DNA of 64,000 nt from Pseudomonas canadensis (GTDB lineage: Bacteria; Pseudomonadota; Gammaproteobacteria; Pseudomonadales; Pseudomonadaceae): NCBI RefSeq assembly GCF_000503215.1, contig NZ_AYTD01000011.1, forward strand, positions 310,001 to 374,000, read 5' to 3'. Below the pieces are notes generated by a model. The model had not been told where the DNA came from, made no database searches, and was given only the letters and a program-made list of their open reading frames with translations. Position numbers and translations under genes: made by a program. Position 1 is the stretch's first letter. The number at the start of each line of letters is the position of its first letter. Positions 46,492 through 56,961 of this stretch are shown in pieces.

Positions 46492-46516
46492 AAAAAAACC
46501 TGCGCAAGGCAGGTTC
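46492..46516 (-). terminator. Terminator of tRNA-Leu
   Basis: On the minus strand, AACCTGCC / GGCAGGTT-type arms with TTGCGC loop end in seven T, 46 nt after the tRNA 3' end. Confidence 0.88.
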
Positions 46517-46561
46517 TTTGCGGGCTTCAGCGACGTCCTGGGAGGTCGTGAAACCAAATGA

Positions 46562-46648
46562 TGGTGCCCGAACCCGGAATCGAACCGGGACGCCCTTACG
46601 AGCGGGGGATTTTAAGTCCCATGCGTCTACCAGTTTCGCCATTCGGGC
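46562..46648 (-). tRNA. tRNA-Leu (anticodon TAA)
   Basis: On the minus strand, GCCCGAA (acceptor 5') at 46648-46642 pairs with TTCGGGC before ACCA at the 3' end (46562). The D-loop, the anticodon stem with loop ACTTAAAAT (anticodon TAA), a long variable arm of type II tRNA (CGCTCGTAAGGGCG) and TTCGATT T-loop are all seen. CCA is encoded. The total is 87 nt. Confidence 0.95.
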
Positions 46649-46988
46649 GGCAGCGCGTGTTGCAGGGTTGGGAATATATAGATCCAGTCGCTTTGACGCA
46701 AGGTCGCGGGGCAGCTTTCTTGCTTCAGCAAGTCGGTAAAAAAGCTTGGTAGATCAGTGAGCTAGGTAAGCATCTGATGTAAAACCGCAATGTCATCCAA
46801 CTACGTGTGTCACCTGACCCGCTATCGTGGCGCCCTGCCAACGCAATGGACATCACGCTCCAGGAAGCAGGTGAAGCGTGCGTCCCCGTAACTACTCGAC
46901 GACAGACTCCGTCGCTGGCGCTGGTTTCTTGGATTCAGTGAATATACTCTGAAGGGTCCAATTCAGTGATATCTCTCGGAGCCTCATC
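46649..46988. other. Intergenic region between tRNA-Leu and the isochorismatase-like gene
   Basis: This 340 bp has no convincing gene. It must hold the tRNA promoter (minus direction) and the hydrolase promoter. A direct repeat ATTCAGTGA at 46933-46941 and 46961-46969, spaced 28 bp, flanks the probable hydrolase promoter and could be a regulator site. Confidence 0.5.
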
Positions 46989-47594
46989 ATGAATCCAAAC
47001 GCCACCGCACTTGTCCTGATCGAGTTCCAAAACGACTTCACCACCGCAGGTGGCGTGTTTCATGACGCCGTCAAAGACGTGATGCACCAGTCCGACATGT
47101 TGGCCAACACCGCGACGACCGTGCAACAGGCACGCGCGCTGGGCGTGAAGATCATTCACCTGCCGATCCAGTTCGCTGAGGGCTACCCGGAACTGACGAA
47201 GCGTGACTATGGAATCTTGAAGGGCGTTGCCGATGGCGCAGCTTTCCTTTCCGGCAGTTGGGGCGCCGAGATGACCGAGGCGATCAGCCATGAGCCCGGG
47301 GATATACTTGTGGAAGGCAAGCGCGGGTTGGATGGCTTCGCAACCACGGGTTTGGACTTGGTGCTGCGCAACAATGGCATCCAGAACCTGGTGGTGGCGG
47401 GATTCCTGACCAACTGCTGCGTCGAAGGCACAGTTCGATCAGGTTATGAGAAGGGTTACAACGTGGTGACGCTGGCCGACTGCACAGCGACGTTCACCGA
47501 CGAACAGCAAAAGGCGGCCGAAAACTTCACGCTGTCGATGTTTTCGAAGGTGTTGCGCCATACTGAGTTTCTTGGGGCGTTGAACAACCAGTAA
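46989..47594 (+). CDS. Isochorismatase-family cysteine hydrolase
   Basis: This 201-residue enzyme has the catalytic triad Asp16 (LIEFQNDF), Lys111 (VEGKRGLD) and Cys144 (TNCCVEGT), as in nicotinamidase and related amidases. Family members hydrolyse amides, biurets or isochorismate, and the substrate cannot be fixed here. A CGGAG site is upstream. A perfect 12-bp-stem terminator follows. Confidence 0.9.
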   Translation: MNPNATALVLIEFQNDFTTAGGVFHDAVKDVMHQSDMLANTATTVQQARALGVKIIHLPIQFAEGYPELTKRDYGILKGVADGAAFLSGSWGAEMTEAISHEPGDILVEGKRGLDGFATTGLDLVLRNNGIQNLVVAGFLTNCCVEGTVRSGYEKGYNVVTLADCTATFTDEQQKAAENFTLSMFSKVLRHTEFLGALNNQ

Positions 47595-47600
47595 ACACGA

Positions 47601-47636
47601 GGGGCGACTGATCAATCAGTCGCCCCATTTGTTTTA
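47601..47636. terminator. Terminator after the isochorismatase-like gene
   Basis: GGGGCGACTGAT / ATCAGTCGCCCC makes a perfect 12-bp stem followed by ATTTGTTTTA, between convergent genes. Confidence 0.85.
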
Positions 47637-48227
47637 TCCGTTCAACGTCAGCCCTGGATAAGCCCGTACAGGGACTTTGTGCCTCTGGGGCTGTTGGCGA
47701 GCCAGCTGCGCCTGGACCTGTGCAACAGCCTCCAACACACGCTGCGCCCACTGCTCATCTTGCGGGTCCACGACCACCACGCGAAACCCGTGGTCGAAGC
47801 CTTCAAGCTGAACACCTTCAGAATCATCAACATGCAAATCGATATCGAAGGCCGGTGGGAATTTTGACGGTGTACTCGTCAGCCCGCGTTCGGTCAGGGC
47901 CTGGTTATGTCGCACGCTGTTGACCACGCCGTCGACATGGATGCCGTACAGCAACAACCAACGGCGGATGTAGGACGGCGTGCGGCCGGACGAGGTGTAG
48001 ACCCAGACACTGCAGCCCTGGCGACGCAGCTCACGGGTCAAAGAGCGCGTTCCGCTGCGCAGGGGCTCACCCAACCAACGGTGCACACACGCCGGCAAGC
48101 GGCTGTGTTCGGTCGCACTGTGGTGGAGCTGGCAGGCCAGTGTGTCGTCGATGTCGAACGAAATACGGATTCGCTGACGCTTGAACACACGCTTGATCGT
48201 GTCGAGCACTGGGTACCTTCCCATCAA
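47634..48227 (-). CDS. HAD-like hydrolase in the pst gene run
   Basis: This 197-residue protein has motif I SFDIDDTLA with nucleophile Asp25 and general acid Asp27, motif II YTSSGRT, and a late DLHVDDSEG acidic motif, as in HAD phosphatases. The cap is small or absent. It overlaps the Fic-like gene's stop by 4 bp (ATGA), so they are coupled. It is the last gene of the pstSCAB-Fic-HAD run, and a phosphatase or nucleotidase role is possible. Substrate unknown. Confidence 0.8.
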   Translation of the reverse strand: MMGRYPVLDTIKRVFKRQRIRISFDIDDTLACQLHHSATEHSRLPACVHRWLGEPLRSGTRSLTRELRRQGCSVWVYTSSGRTPSYIRRWLLLYGIHVDGVVNSVRHNQALTERGLTSTPSKFPPAFDIDLHVDDSEGVQLEGFDHGFRVVVVDPQDEQWAQRVLEAVAQVQAQLARQQPQRHKVPVRAYPGLTLNG

Positions 48228-48922
48228 TGGCCCCCTAGGTGGGCGGGCGCTGGTGTGTCGCTCAGGAAAAACTCGGTTGGGTCTGGGGCGTTATCTTCCA
48301 GGAACGCTGCGTATTTTTTCTTGATCTTGGGCAATTCGTACAAGGCCATGACGCCATGCTTGGCGGAGTTGCGTATCACCGAGGACGGGTTGAAATAACC
48401 CTCGGCGTTGTCCAGGGTCAGCACAAACGGTGGTAACCCCTCGCGCATCAGCAGGTAACTGACGATCAGCGACCCACTGCGGTGATTGCCTTCAATGAAT
48501 AACTGCGGCTTGCTCAGGACCCGCACGTAGACCCCGGCTGCTCGCTTCCATACGGATTCGTTATGGTGCTTGCAATACCAGTTGTACAGATCCTTGATGC
48601 CACCTTCGACATTGTTGAAAAAGTGCACTTCGGTCGCTGCCAGGTGTTGCGCGTATTCCTGCCGGCGTACCGGGTCTTTGCCACAGAGCACCGTGGCATT
48701 GATCTCCAGCATCAGGTTCAGTTGCTGGAGGTCGAACAGGTCGACACCGCGCGCAACATAGTCGTCAATCAGGGCATAACCTTCAAGCACATTCTGCAGC
48801 ACTTCGTCTGTCAGCGGGTCGCGTGGCTCGGTGAAGTCCCGGCTGAGCTGGGCAAAACGGGCCTGGACCTCACGCAGTGCGCGTTCGATCGCCGCCAGAT
48901 CAAGACGATGTGTTGCAGGCAT
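48224..48922 (-). CDS. Fic-like protein with substituted catalytic His
   Basis: This 232-residue helical protein resembles the Fic core: NLMLEINATVL, VEGGIKDLYNWY, RAAGVYVRVL, then QLFIEGNHRSGSLIVSYLLM aligning with the Fic motif HPFxxGNGR. The catalytic His is replaced by Gln140, and the second Gly by His. A phosphoryl-binding EGN..R is kept. Classical AMP transfer seems unlikely; other nucleotide chemistry is possible. The start at 48922 gives a 6-nt gap after CAGGA. It lies 27 bp after pstB and overlaps the HAD gene. Confidence 0.8.
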   Translation of the reverse strand: MPATHRLDLAAIERALREVQARFAQLSRDFTEPRDPLTDEVLQNVLEGYALIDDYVARGVDLFDLQQLNLMLEINATVLCGKDPVRRQEYAQHLAATEVHFFNNVEGGIKDLYNWYCKHHNESVWKRAAGVYVRVLSKPQLFIEGNHRSGSLIVSYLLMREGLPPFVLTLDNAEGYFNPSSVIRNSAKHGVMALYELPKIKKKYAAFLEDNAPDPTEFFLSDTPAPAHLGGH

Positions 48923-48949
48923 TGGCATTCCTGAAAGACGGTGCATGGT

Positions 48950-49768
<819 letters not shown>

Positions 49769-49787
49769 AATTCAGGTGCTCCCGTTC

Positions 49788-50681
49788 TTAGTACTTGGGC
49801 TTGCCGAAAATACGGCTCACGATATTCACGACCAGCACGATCATTACCAGCACCAACGAGGCCGCCCATGCGAGCTCGAGCTGGTTGTCGAAAGGCATGC
49901 CGGAGAAGTTGTAAATCAACACGGCAAGCGACGCCGTCGGATTCATGACCGCCAGGCTGCCGTCGTGGTAGATCCAGTAGTTACTGAACAGCGCGGTAAA
50001 CAACAGAGGTGCGGTTTCGCCGGCGGCACGTGCTACAGCGAGCATCACGCCGGTCAGGATCGCGGGCATGCCGGTGGGCAAGACGATTTTCCAGATCACC
50101 TGCGAGCGGGTGCAGCCCATGCCGTACGCCGCGTCCTTCATGATCTTGGGCACCATCTTCATCGACTCTTCAGCCGTCAGCACCACGATTGGCAGCATCA
50201 GCACCGCCAGCGCCACACCACCGGCCGGCGCCGAGTAGGTTCCGGTGGTCATCACCACCAAGGCGTAGGCGAACACACCCGCCAGGATCGATGGCAAGCC
50301 GGTGAGCATCTTGGCGGCAAAGCGCGAGGCGTTGGCCAGTTTGCTGTCCGGGCCCAGCTCCGCAAGGAAGATGGCAGCCAGGATGCCAACCGGCACGGCG
50401 ATGGCGGCAGCAATACCGACCATCACGAACGTACCGGCCATGGCGTTGCCGAAGCCACCGCCGGTCTCGAAGCCGGTGGGTGGCAGTTCAGTGAACACTT
50501 CCAGGCTCAGGCGTGCGCCGCCACGGGTGATCAGCATGTAGAGCACGGAAATCAACGGCACACTGGCCAGCAGCGCACCGAGCCACACCAGCGTGGTCAG
50601 CACCAGGCTGCGCAATGCGCGGCCTTCGAACCGGCGCTGCAGGCTAGGCATGGCGGTGATAGGCGTAGAGAGATCAGTCAT
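49788..50681 (-). CDS. pstA: Phosphate ABC transporter permease PstA
   Basis: This 297-residue membrane permease has six predicted TM helices and the cytosolic coupling segment YGMGCTRSQVIWKIVLPTGMPAIL that contacts PstB. It overlaps the pstC stop by one base, so it is translationally coupled. Confidence 0.95.
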   Translation of the reverse strand: MTDLSTPITAMPSLQRRFEGRALRSLVLTTLVWLGALLASVPLISVLYMLITRGGARLSLEVFTELPPTGFETGGGFGNAMAGTFVMVGIAAAIAVPVGILAAIFLAELGPDSKLANASRFAAKMLTGLPSILAGVFAYALVVMTTGTYSAPAGGVALAVLMLPIVVLTAEESMKMVPKIMKDAAYGMGCTRSQVIWKIVLPTGMPAILTGVMLAVARAAGETAPLLFTALFSNYWIYHDGSLAVMNPTASLAVLIYNFSGMPFDNQLELAWAASLVLVMIVLVVNIVSRIFGKPKY

Positions 50682-51646
50682 TATTTGGTACCCCGCTGGG
50701 CGTAGACCATGATCATCGAACCGATGATGTTCACCAGCAGCGTGATAAACATCAGGACCAGTGCGGCGTACATCAACACTTCGATCTCGTTCGGGCCGGC
50801 TTCGGGGAAGTTCAGCGCCAACAAGGCCGCCAGGGTGTTGGCCGGTGCAAACAGCGAAAGCGAGATGTTGTTCGCGTTGCCCACCAGCATGGCCAGGGCC
50901 ATGGTTTCACCCAGGGCGCGACCGAGGCCTAGCACGAGGGAACCGAAGATGCCGGTCGCGGCGGATGGCACCATCACTTTGAGAATCGCTTCCCAGTGGG
51001 TGGTGCCCATGCCGTAGGCGGCCTGCTTGGTTTTCATCGGCACACCGGTGAGAGCATCCTGGGAAACAGCGGCAATGGTCGGCAGAATCATGATGGCTAG
51101 CACCAGCGCCGCCGGCAGCAGGCCCGGTCCGCTCAGGGATGTGCCGAAAAACGGGATCCAGCCCAGTTCAGTGTTCAGCCACGCAGTCAGCGGGCGGATG
51201 GCCGGGATCACCACATATATGCCCCAGAGGCCGTAGACCACGCTGGGGATGGCTGCGAGCAGTTCAACGATGGTGCGAAACACCGCCGCGAGTTTTGCCG
51301 GCAGGAAATCCTGGGTGAGAAAAATCGCCATGCTGACGCCGAAAAAACCTGCGATCAACAACGCGATGAGGGCGCTGTAAAGCGTGCCCCAAATAGCTGG
51401 CAGAATGCCGTACTTGCCTTGGTTAACGTCCCAGACACTGCCGAACAGCACATCAAAACCGTGCTTTTCCATGCCGGGAAGTGCCTTGCGTCCTACTTCG
51501 AAGACCAGCGCGAAAACCAGCGCCAGCACCAGCACTACGCCTATGCGTGCAAGTGCACGGAAGGTGCGGTCAACCAGGAAATCCTTCGTAGAGGGTGGCT
51601 GGCACGCAGAATCCGGGTTAACCGGTACGACAAAAGGTGTGTTCAT
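50681..51646 (-). CDS. pstC: Phosphate ABC transporter permease PstC
   Basis: This 321-residue permease has six TM helices and the coupling segment YGMGTTHWEAILKVMVPSA. It partners PstA. It starts 73 bp after pstS, a gap that may hold a processing or attenuation site, as pstS is usually much more abundant than the permeases. Confidence 0.95.
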   Translation of the reverse strand: MNTPFVVPVNPDSACQPPSTKDFLVDRTFRALARIGVVLVLALVFALVFEVGRKALPGMEKHGFDVLFGSVWDVNQGKYGILPAIWGTLYSALIALLIAGFFGVSMAIFLTQDFLPAKLAAVFRTIVELLAAIPSVVYGLWGIYVVIPAIRPLTAWLNTELGWIPFFGTSLSGPGLLPAALVLAIMILPTIAAVSQDALTGVPMKTKQAAYGMGTTHWEAILKVMVPSAATGIFGSLVLGLGRALGETMALAMLVGNANNISLSLFAPANTLAALLALNFPEAGPNEIEVLMYAALVLMFITLLVNIIGSMIMVYAQRGTK

Positions 51647-51719
51647 TGGCTAATTCCGGAACAAGGGGGGAACGCTCCCGGCATGGCTGACAGCCCATAC
51701 CGGGAGCGGCCTGGCGGCC

Positions 51720-52748
51720 TTACTGGATGTTGGCGGAAGCTTTGCGAACTTGATCGACAACCGATGGAGGCAGTGGGATGTAGCCCATCGAGTCGGCGAT
51801 TTTCTGACCTTCGGTCAGGCTGTACTCGACCATTTCACGCATGGCTTTGGCTTTGGCTGGGTTGCCGTTGTCCTTGCGGAAGATCATCCAGGTGTAGGAA
51901 GTGATCGGGTAGGACTTGGCGCCATCCGGGTCCGGCAGCCAGGCCACCAGGCTTTCCGGCATTTTCACCGCAGCCAGGGCTTCGGCGCCGCTCTCGGCGT
52001 TCGGTACCACGTATTTGCCGGCCTTGTTCTGCAGCTGGGCAAAGTCAACCTTAGCCAGTTTGGCGAAGCCGTATTCGATGTAGCCGATCGCGCCTGGGGT
52101 CTGGCGCACAGTGGCGGTCACACCATCGTTCTTCGGCGATTTGATGAACTTGTCGCTGGCGGGCCAGTTGACGGTGTTGCCTTCGCCCAGGTCTTTCTGG
52201 AACTCAGGGTTGATCGCTGCCAAGTGCTTGGTGAACACAGCGGTGGTGCCGCTGGAGTCTGCACGTACGACTACGGTGATCGGCATGTCTGGCAGTTTCA
52301 GGCCTGGGTTGGCGGCAGCGATCTTCGGATCGTTCCACTTGGTGATCTTGCCCAGGAAGATGTTGGAGTACACATCGCGTGGCAATTTGAGCTCTTTAGG
52401 ATTGCCCGGCAGATTGAACGCCAACACGATTTCACCGGCAGTCATCGGCAGCAGTTGCGCGCCTTCGGCAACCTTGGCGATGTCTTCGTCTTTCATGGCC
52501 GAGTCGCTGGCGGCGAAGTCGACGGTTTTGTTCAGGAAGTCCTGTACGCCCGCACCGCTACCTTTGGATTGGTAATCAACGGTGACACCCTCGGTCTTCT
52601 TGCTGAAATCCTTGAACCAGGTGAGGTAGATCGGGGCTGGGAAACTCGCACCGGAACCGGTGAGGCGGATGCTCTCGGCAGCAAACACCGAGGTGGCACT
52701 GAGAGAAACCGCAACGGCGAGTGCAGCAGACTTCATCAGACGTTTCAT
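51720..52748 (-). CDS. pstS: Phosphate-binding periplasmic protein PstS
   Basis: This 342-residue protein has a Sec signal peptide (cleavage after VFAA near residue 24). The mature protein starts with SIRLTGSGASFPAPIYLTWF, and DYQSKGSGAGVQDFL and RADSSGTTAVF supply the phosphate-binding loops. It is the first gene of the operon, with a candidate Pho box about 50-65 bp upstream. Confidence 0.96.
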   Translation of the reverse strand: MKRLMKSAALAVAVSLSATSVFAAESIRLTGSGASFPAPIYLTWFKDFSKKTEGVTVDYQSKGSGAGVQDFLNKTVDFAASDSAMKDEDIAKVAEGAQLLPMTAGEIVLAFNLPGNPKELKLPRDVYSNIFLGKITKWNDPKIAAANPGLKLPDMPITVVVRADSSGTTAVFTKHLAAINPEFQKDLGEGNTVNWPASDKFIKSPKNDGVTATVRQTPGAIGYIEYGFAKLAKVDFAQLQNKAGKYVVPNAESGAEALAAVKMPESLVAWLPDPDGAKSYPITSYTWMIFRKDNGNPAKAKAMREMVEYSLTEGQKIADSMGYIPLPPSVVDQVRKASANIQ

Positions 52749-52796
52749 TAAGGAAAATCCTTGTGATTTCGGGCCCGGGAACTCTGCAACATTCTT

Positions 52797-52814
52797 GTTA
52801 CGGTTTTATGAACG
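52797..52814 (-). promoter_or_regulatory. Candidate Pho box upstream of pstS
   Basis: On the minus strand CGTTCAT-AAAA-CCGTAAC fits the 7-4-7 Pho box (CTGTCAT-N4-CTGTCAT) at 5 of 7 and 4 of 7 positions, with the same AAAA-type spacer as E. coli pstS. The match is partial, so PhoB control is suggested, not established. It lies between pstS and the divergent ppk2. Confidence 0.45.
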
Positions 52815-52932
52815 TGGAGTGGCAAAACGCCTGGTTGTCCCCCTCTCCCACCGCAATCACGGCATTTGATGTCATTGGTTAGTAACAAAATGCGACTAAG
52901 ACTTTGCCATCCCCACCACGCGAGTTCCGCCC

Positions 52933-53850
52933 ATGTCCTCAATAGAAGATGCCTTGATGCAGCGCATCCATCGTGAATTGCTGGATCACAGTGACGAAGA
53001 GCTGGAACTGGAGTTATCCGAAGACGGGCACGACCTCAACGCACTGTTTGACGAGCACGTCGGTGAAAGCGCCGAGAAAGCCGCGCGCAGGATTTATTTC
53101 AGCGAACTGTTCCGCCTGCAAGGCGAACTGGTGAAATTGCAGAGCTGGGTGGTAAAGACCGGTCACAAAGTGGTGATCCTGTTCGAAGGGCGCGATGCCG
53201 CCGGTAAAGGAGGCGTGATCAAGCGCATCACTCAACGCCTGAACCCCAGGGTCTGCCGAGTCGCCGCCCTGCCCGCGCCGAATGACCGCGAGCAGACCCA
53301 GTGGTACTTCCAGCGCTACGTTTCGCACCTGCCAGCCGCCGGCGAAATCGTGCTGTTCGACCGCAGCTGGTACAACCGCGCTGGCGTCGAGCAGGTCATG
53401 GGGTTTTGCAACGCGGACCAGTACGAAGAATTCTTCCGCACCGTGCCCGAGTTCGAGCGCATGCTCGCCCGCTCCGGTATTCAACTGATCAAGTACTGGT
53501 TTTCGATTTCCGACCAGGAGCAGCACCTGCGTTTTCTCAGCCGCATTCACGACCCGCTCAAGCAATGGAAACTCAGCCCCATGGACCTGGAGTCGCGTCG
53601 CCGTTGGGAAGCCTATACCAAAGCCAAGGAAATCATGCTCGAGCGCACCCACATTGCCGAAGCGCCGTGGTGGGTGGTGCAGGCCGATGACAAGAAAAAA
53701 GCCCGGCTCAACTGCATCCACCACTTGCTTGGGCAGATGCCGTATGAGGAAGTCGAGCTACCGGTGATCGAACTGCCGCAGCGCGTGCGGCAGGAGGATT
53801 ACTCGCGCAACCCGACCCCGCCGGAATTGATCGTGCCCCAGCTCTATTGA
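52933..53850 (+). CDS. ppk2: Polyphosphate kinase 2
   Basis: This 305-residue P-loop kinase has Walker A GRDAAGKGG (residues 86-94) and Walker B VLFDRSWYNR, plus the PPK2 lid with ...RFLSRIHDPLKQWKLSPMD. It phosphorylates GDP or ADP using polyphosphate, or the reverse. The length fits a one-domain class I PPK2. It is divergent from pstS, linking polyphosphate to phosphate uptake. Confidence 0.93.
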   Translation: MSSIEDALMQRIHRELLDHSDEELELELSEDGHDLNALFDEHVGESAEKAARRIYFSELFRLQGELVKLQSWVVKTGHKVVILFEGRDAAGKGGVIKRITQRLNPRVCRVAALPAPNDREQTQWYFQRYVSHLPAAGEIVLFDRSWYNRAGVEQVMGFCNADQYEEFFRTVPEFERMLARSGIQLIKYWFSISDQEQHLRFLSRIHDPLKQWKLSPMDLESRRRWEAYTKAKEIMLERTHIAEAPWWVVQADDKKKARLNCIHHLLGQMPYEEVELPVIELPQRVRQEDYSRNPTPPELIVPQLY

Positions 53851-53865
53851 TCTTGGGGGGGGTGG

Positions 53866-55929
53866 TCACAGTGGCGAACTACTGACCACCCGCAGCGCCA
53901 ACCCTTCGTACGCATCCAGGGTGATGGTGAATTCACCCTCCGCCGTCAGGTCGCCCTCCACCCTCTCGTTGATGATGTCCACCACCATCCCGGCAGCGAT
54001 ATCCGGCAAATGCAGGGTTTCGGTGATGGGTGTGGCACCGAAGTTCAGCGCGGTAATTTGCGTGCCTTTGCCGGCCGGTAATTCATGGACCATCACCAGC
54101 AACGCCGAGTTTTCAACCTCCGGCACTAAAATTTGGCGGCTGGCGGCGATGTCGTAGGCACGGCGCACAGCGAGGATTTTCTGCAGTTGCGAGGCGAAGG
54201 ATTCCGGATCCTGCAACTGGCTGTTCAAGCTGCCATAGAGGCTTTTCGAACGCGGCATATGGCCCGCCGAAAGCTCCGCATCCGGGTTCAGGTCCACCAG
54301 GTCATAAGCCCCGCGATGAATCCAGCGGGTATCGCCATCCTGCATCAAGTGCTCGACCTCTTCAGCCGCCAGCGGCAGCGCGCCCGCCAAGTCCCAACCC
54401 GACAAGGCAAACACGCCCGGCTGCATCGCGTTGTACATCACCAACAGTAAATGGATCTGGCGGATCTGCTGGATATCCGCAGCGGTGATCGCCTCCAGAT
54501 CACGAATGCCCAGCGCCGCCGTGATAATGCTCGCGGTGGTGCACGACACGCCATTGGTCACGAACTTGAGGTTATACGGCGCGTGCTCACCTGCCAGACG
54601 CTCGTACATCTGTTCGCGAATGTGCTCACGCAGGATATTGCCGGGGAAGGTCTGCCCCTGGTACAGGAACGTATCATGGGCGTGCAGGGTCCAGAAATGC
54701 ACCAACTCCAGCGTCAGCTCATCGTGGTTCTGCAACGCATGGATCAGCGAGCCTGGGTCGATGCCCTGGCGGTGCATTTCGCGCAGCATCAGGCGCAGGA
54801 ACTCGGCATCGCCCATCAGCAGCGCGTGCTGGTACGCGGGGCGGGTGATGAAGTCATAGGACAGGTCGGCACCGCCATGGGACATCGAGGCAATGTCGTC
54901 CACGGTGAGGTTCAACTCCTGAAAACTGAAACCGCCCGCCTTGCGAATCGCACCGCCGAGCAACTGGTTGCCGGTAATCGACAGTGGATGGCTCTCGGAC
55001 CAGGCCGTGCCGTCCAGCTTGCGCTCCACACCGAGAAAACCATTGGCGTCCAGGCGCAGGATCTTCGCGCCCATCACGTCGATGGCGTGCAGCGCATCAC
55101 CGATGATCATCTGCTGTGCGGCAAAAGTCGGGTCCAGCCAGTTCAGCGACGGCTGGCCTTCCTTGAAGTAATGCAGGTACACCCAGCGACGCGGCTTGCC
55201 GTCCACGCCCAGCACTACGTCCGTCGCGCTCCAGTCGGTTTCCTTGACGCCGGGTTCGAAGAAGATCACCCGCTGCAACTGACCGACGATGTAGTGTTTG
55301 TCACGCAACGCATCGACCTGGGCGGGGCTGAGGTTCTGCGCGTCACGGCCTTCAGCGACGTCGGGCAACAGCGCCCAGTCCTCCTCGCGGATTTCTACCA
55401 TGTGGTACAGGCCGGGATAGTCCTCGTAGGCCATCTCGGCCAGGCGGAAATCCGCGCCCTTGCCGGTGTGGGACGGGATCACATCGTCGATGATCACCGC
55501 ATTGTGCGCCGCCGCCATGCGCGTCAACGCCTGCAACTGCGCCTCGGTGCCCAACTGCGGGTCGATCTCGAAACTGATGCGGTCGAAATTACCATCGATA
55601 GTTGGCGTGTGCTGCGTGCCCTTCAGGCCGCCGGACTTCTTCAGCGGGCCATTGTGGATGCCCTGGATGCCGATCTTCGACAACGCCTGCCACAGCGCCT
55701 CATCCCCCAAAGCCTCCAGCACCGTGCCGCCCTCGCGGGTCACGATGGACGCCGGGTACGCGGTAAACCACACCGACGACAGGGCCGAAGCATCACGGGG
55801 CCGGGTCTGCGCATACGGCTGTTGCCACAACCGGCCCTGGCCCGAATAGAGCTTGGCCCGCTGGCGTGCCGCGTGCAGCATCGATTGTTCCACCAGCCAG
55901 TTCACATGGTTGTTTTCAGCCGCCGTCAT
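53866..55929 (-). CDS. treS: Trehalose synthase / maltose alpha-D-glucosyltransferase
   Basis: This 687-residue GH13 enzyme has nucleophile Asp294 ([11 protein letters not shown]), acid/base Glu338 (FSFQELN) and transition-state stabiliser His402-Asp403 in NHDELTLEL, the motif characteristic of TreS. Length and sequence match the roughly 688-residue Pseudomonas-type TreS, which interconverts maltose and trehalose, rather than the TreS-kinase fusions. The start at 55929 is favoured over 56001, since the upstream segment is not conserved-looking. The ribosome site is weak. Confidence 0.85.
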   Translation of the reverse strand: MTAAENNHVNWLVEQSMLHAARQRAKLYSGQGRLWQQPYAQTRPRDASALSSVWFTAYPASIVTREGGTVLEALGDEALWQALSKIGIQGIHNGPLKKSGGLKGTQHTPTIDGNFDRISFEIDPQLGTEAQLQALTRMAAAHNAVIIDDVIPSHTGKGADFRLAEMAYEDYPGLYHMVEIREEDWALLPDVAEGRDAQNLSPAQVDALRDKHYIVGQLQRVIFFEPGVKETDWSATDVVLGVDGKPRRWVYLHYFKEGQPSLNWLDPTFAAQQMIIGDALHAIDVMGAKILRLDANGFLGVERKLDGTAWSESHPLSITGNQLLGGAIRKAGGFSFQELNLTVDDIASMSHGGADLSYDFITRPAYQHALLMGDAEFLRLMLREMHRQGIDPGSLIHALQNHDELTLELVHFWTLHAHDTFLYQGQTFPGNILREHIREQMYERLAGEHAPYNLKFVTNGVSCTTASIITAALGIRDLEAITAADIQQIRQIHLLLVMYNAMQPGVFALSGWDLAGALPLAAEEVEHLMQDGDTRWIHRGAYDLVDLNPDAELSAGHMPRSKSLYGSLNSQLQDPESFASQLQKILAVRRAYDIAASRQILVPEVENSALLVMVHELPAGKGTQITALNFGATPITETLHLPDIAAGMVVDIINERVEGDLTAEGEFTITLDAYEGLALRVVSSSPL

Positions 55930-56016
55930 ATGCCTGATCCCTGTTGTCGTCCAAAGGTTGCTCGTAAGCATAGGAGCCACAACCGGGGCCATTCGTTGCA
56001 TTGCAATGTGGGGCGA

Positions 56017-56775
56017 CTACTCCAACTGCCGATACTGCCTCGGCGTAAACCCCGTCGACGCCTTGAACTGGCGGGTAAACGCGCTGTGGTCGGTATACCC
56101 GCACTGCAACGCCACTTCGGTGATCGGCAGATCGGTGTGCAACAGCTGGTGCGCATGCTCCAGCCGCACTTTCTGGATCATCTGCCGTGGCGTGAGGTGG
56201 AACACGCGCTTGCAGTAGCGCTCCAACTGCGCCACCGAAATCCCTGCGATCCGTGTCAATTCACCCAAGGGCACACGACGGTTGAAGTGCGCGCGGATGT
56301 GCGCGTCCACGGCGGCCAGGCGCTGGTACGCCGGGTGGCTTTCGCTGGCGGTCTGCAGGTCGACCGAGATACCGGCCAGGCCAATGATCGCGCCCGAATG
56401 GTTGTACAGCGGCCACTTGTGGGTCAAACACCAGCCGGGTTCGCGGGTGCCGTACAAGTGCAGTTCCAGCTGATCTTCCAGCACAAAGCCCTGCTCCAGC
56501 ACGCGCCGGTCCTGTTCGGTGTACCCCGGCCCCAGTTGTGCGGGGAAGACTTCGGCACTGGTCTTGCCCAGCAGCGGTTGCAACTGCTTGAGGCCGCAGC
56601 GCTGCACCAGGGTGCGGTTGGCGAGCACATAGCGGGCCCGGGTGTCCTTGATGAAAATCGCCGCATTGGGGATCACGTCCAGCATCGGCAATAGCTGCGT
56701 GACACTGCCCAATAACTGTTCGATGTCTTGGGGGTTGCTCCCTTGGCAAAGGGTCGCAAACGCGCTCTGCATCAT
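56017..56775 (-). CDS. PAS-AraC transcriptional regulator
   Basis: This 252-residue regulator has an N-terminal PAS-like sensor (about 15-135; DVIPNAAIFIKDTRARYVLAN) and a C-terminal AraC double helix-turn-helix (about 150-250; LGELTRIAGISVAQLERYCKR then ITEVALQCGYTDHSAFTRQF). It is divergent from the permease of the hydroxyproline cluster, so it is a likely regulator of that cluster. The start at 56775 is preferred for its GGAG site 8 nt upstream. Confidence 0.88.
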   Translation of the reverse strand: MMQSAFATLCQGSNPQDIEQLLGSVTQLLPMLDVIPNAAIFIKDTRARYVLANRTLVQRCGLKQLQPLLGKTSAEVFPAQLGPGYTEQDRRVLEQGFVLEDQLELHLYGTREPGWCLTHKWPLYNHSGAIIGLAGISVDLQTASESHPAYQRLAAVDAHIRAHFNRRVPLGELTRIAGISVAQLERYCKRVFHLTPRQMIQKVRLEHAHQLLHTDLPITEVALQCGYTDHSAFTRQFKASTGFTPRQYRQLE

Positions 56776-56961
56776 GACGGTTGCTCCCATTGTTTGCCTG
56801 GACGACTAGCAGATTGCCCGATGCCCGGCGCCCTGTCGAGCCACCAAAACTGTGCTGATTTCGTCATCGATGCCAGCAAAAAACATCAATCGCGCCGCCG
56901 TTCATGAGTTCACTCTATGGCCACTGCATGCCTATCCAATAACTCACAAGAAGGCGACGCT

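Noticed and set aside
46562..46648. tRNA-Leu as attachment site of the recombinase at 10.5 kb
   Set aside because: They are 35 kb apart with conserved genes between and no duplicated tRNA end is visible.
54451..56694. A 747-codon open frame antisense to treS and the PAS-AraC gene
   Set aside because: It is a shadow of GC-rich coding on the other strand: no ribosome site, atypical composition, and the opposite strand encodes clear enzymes.
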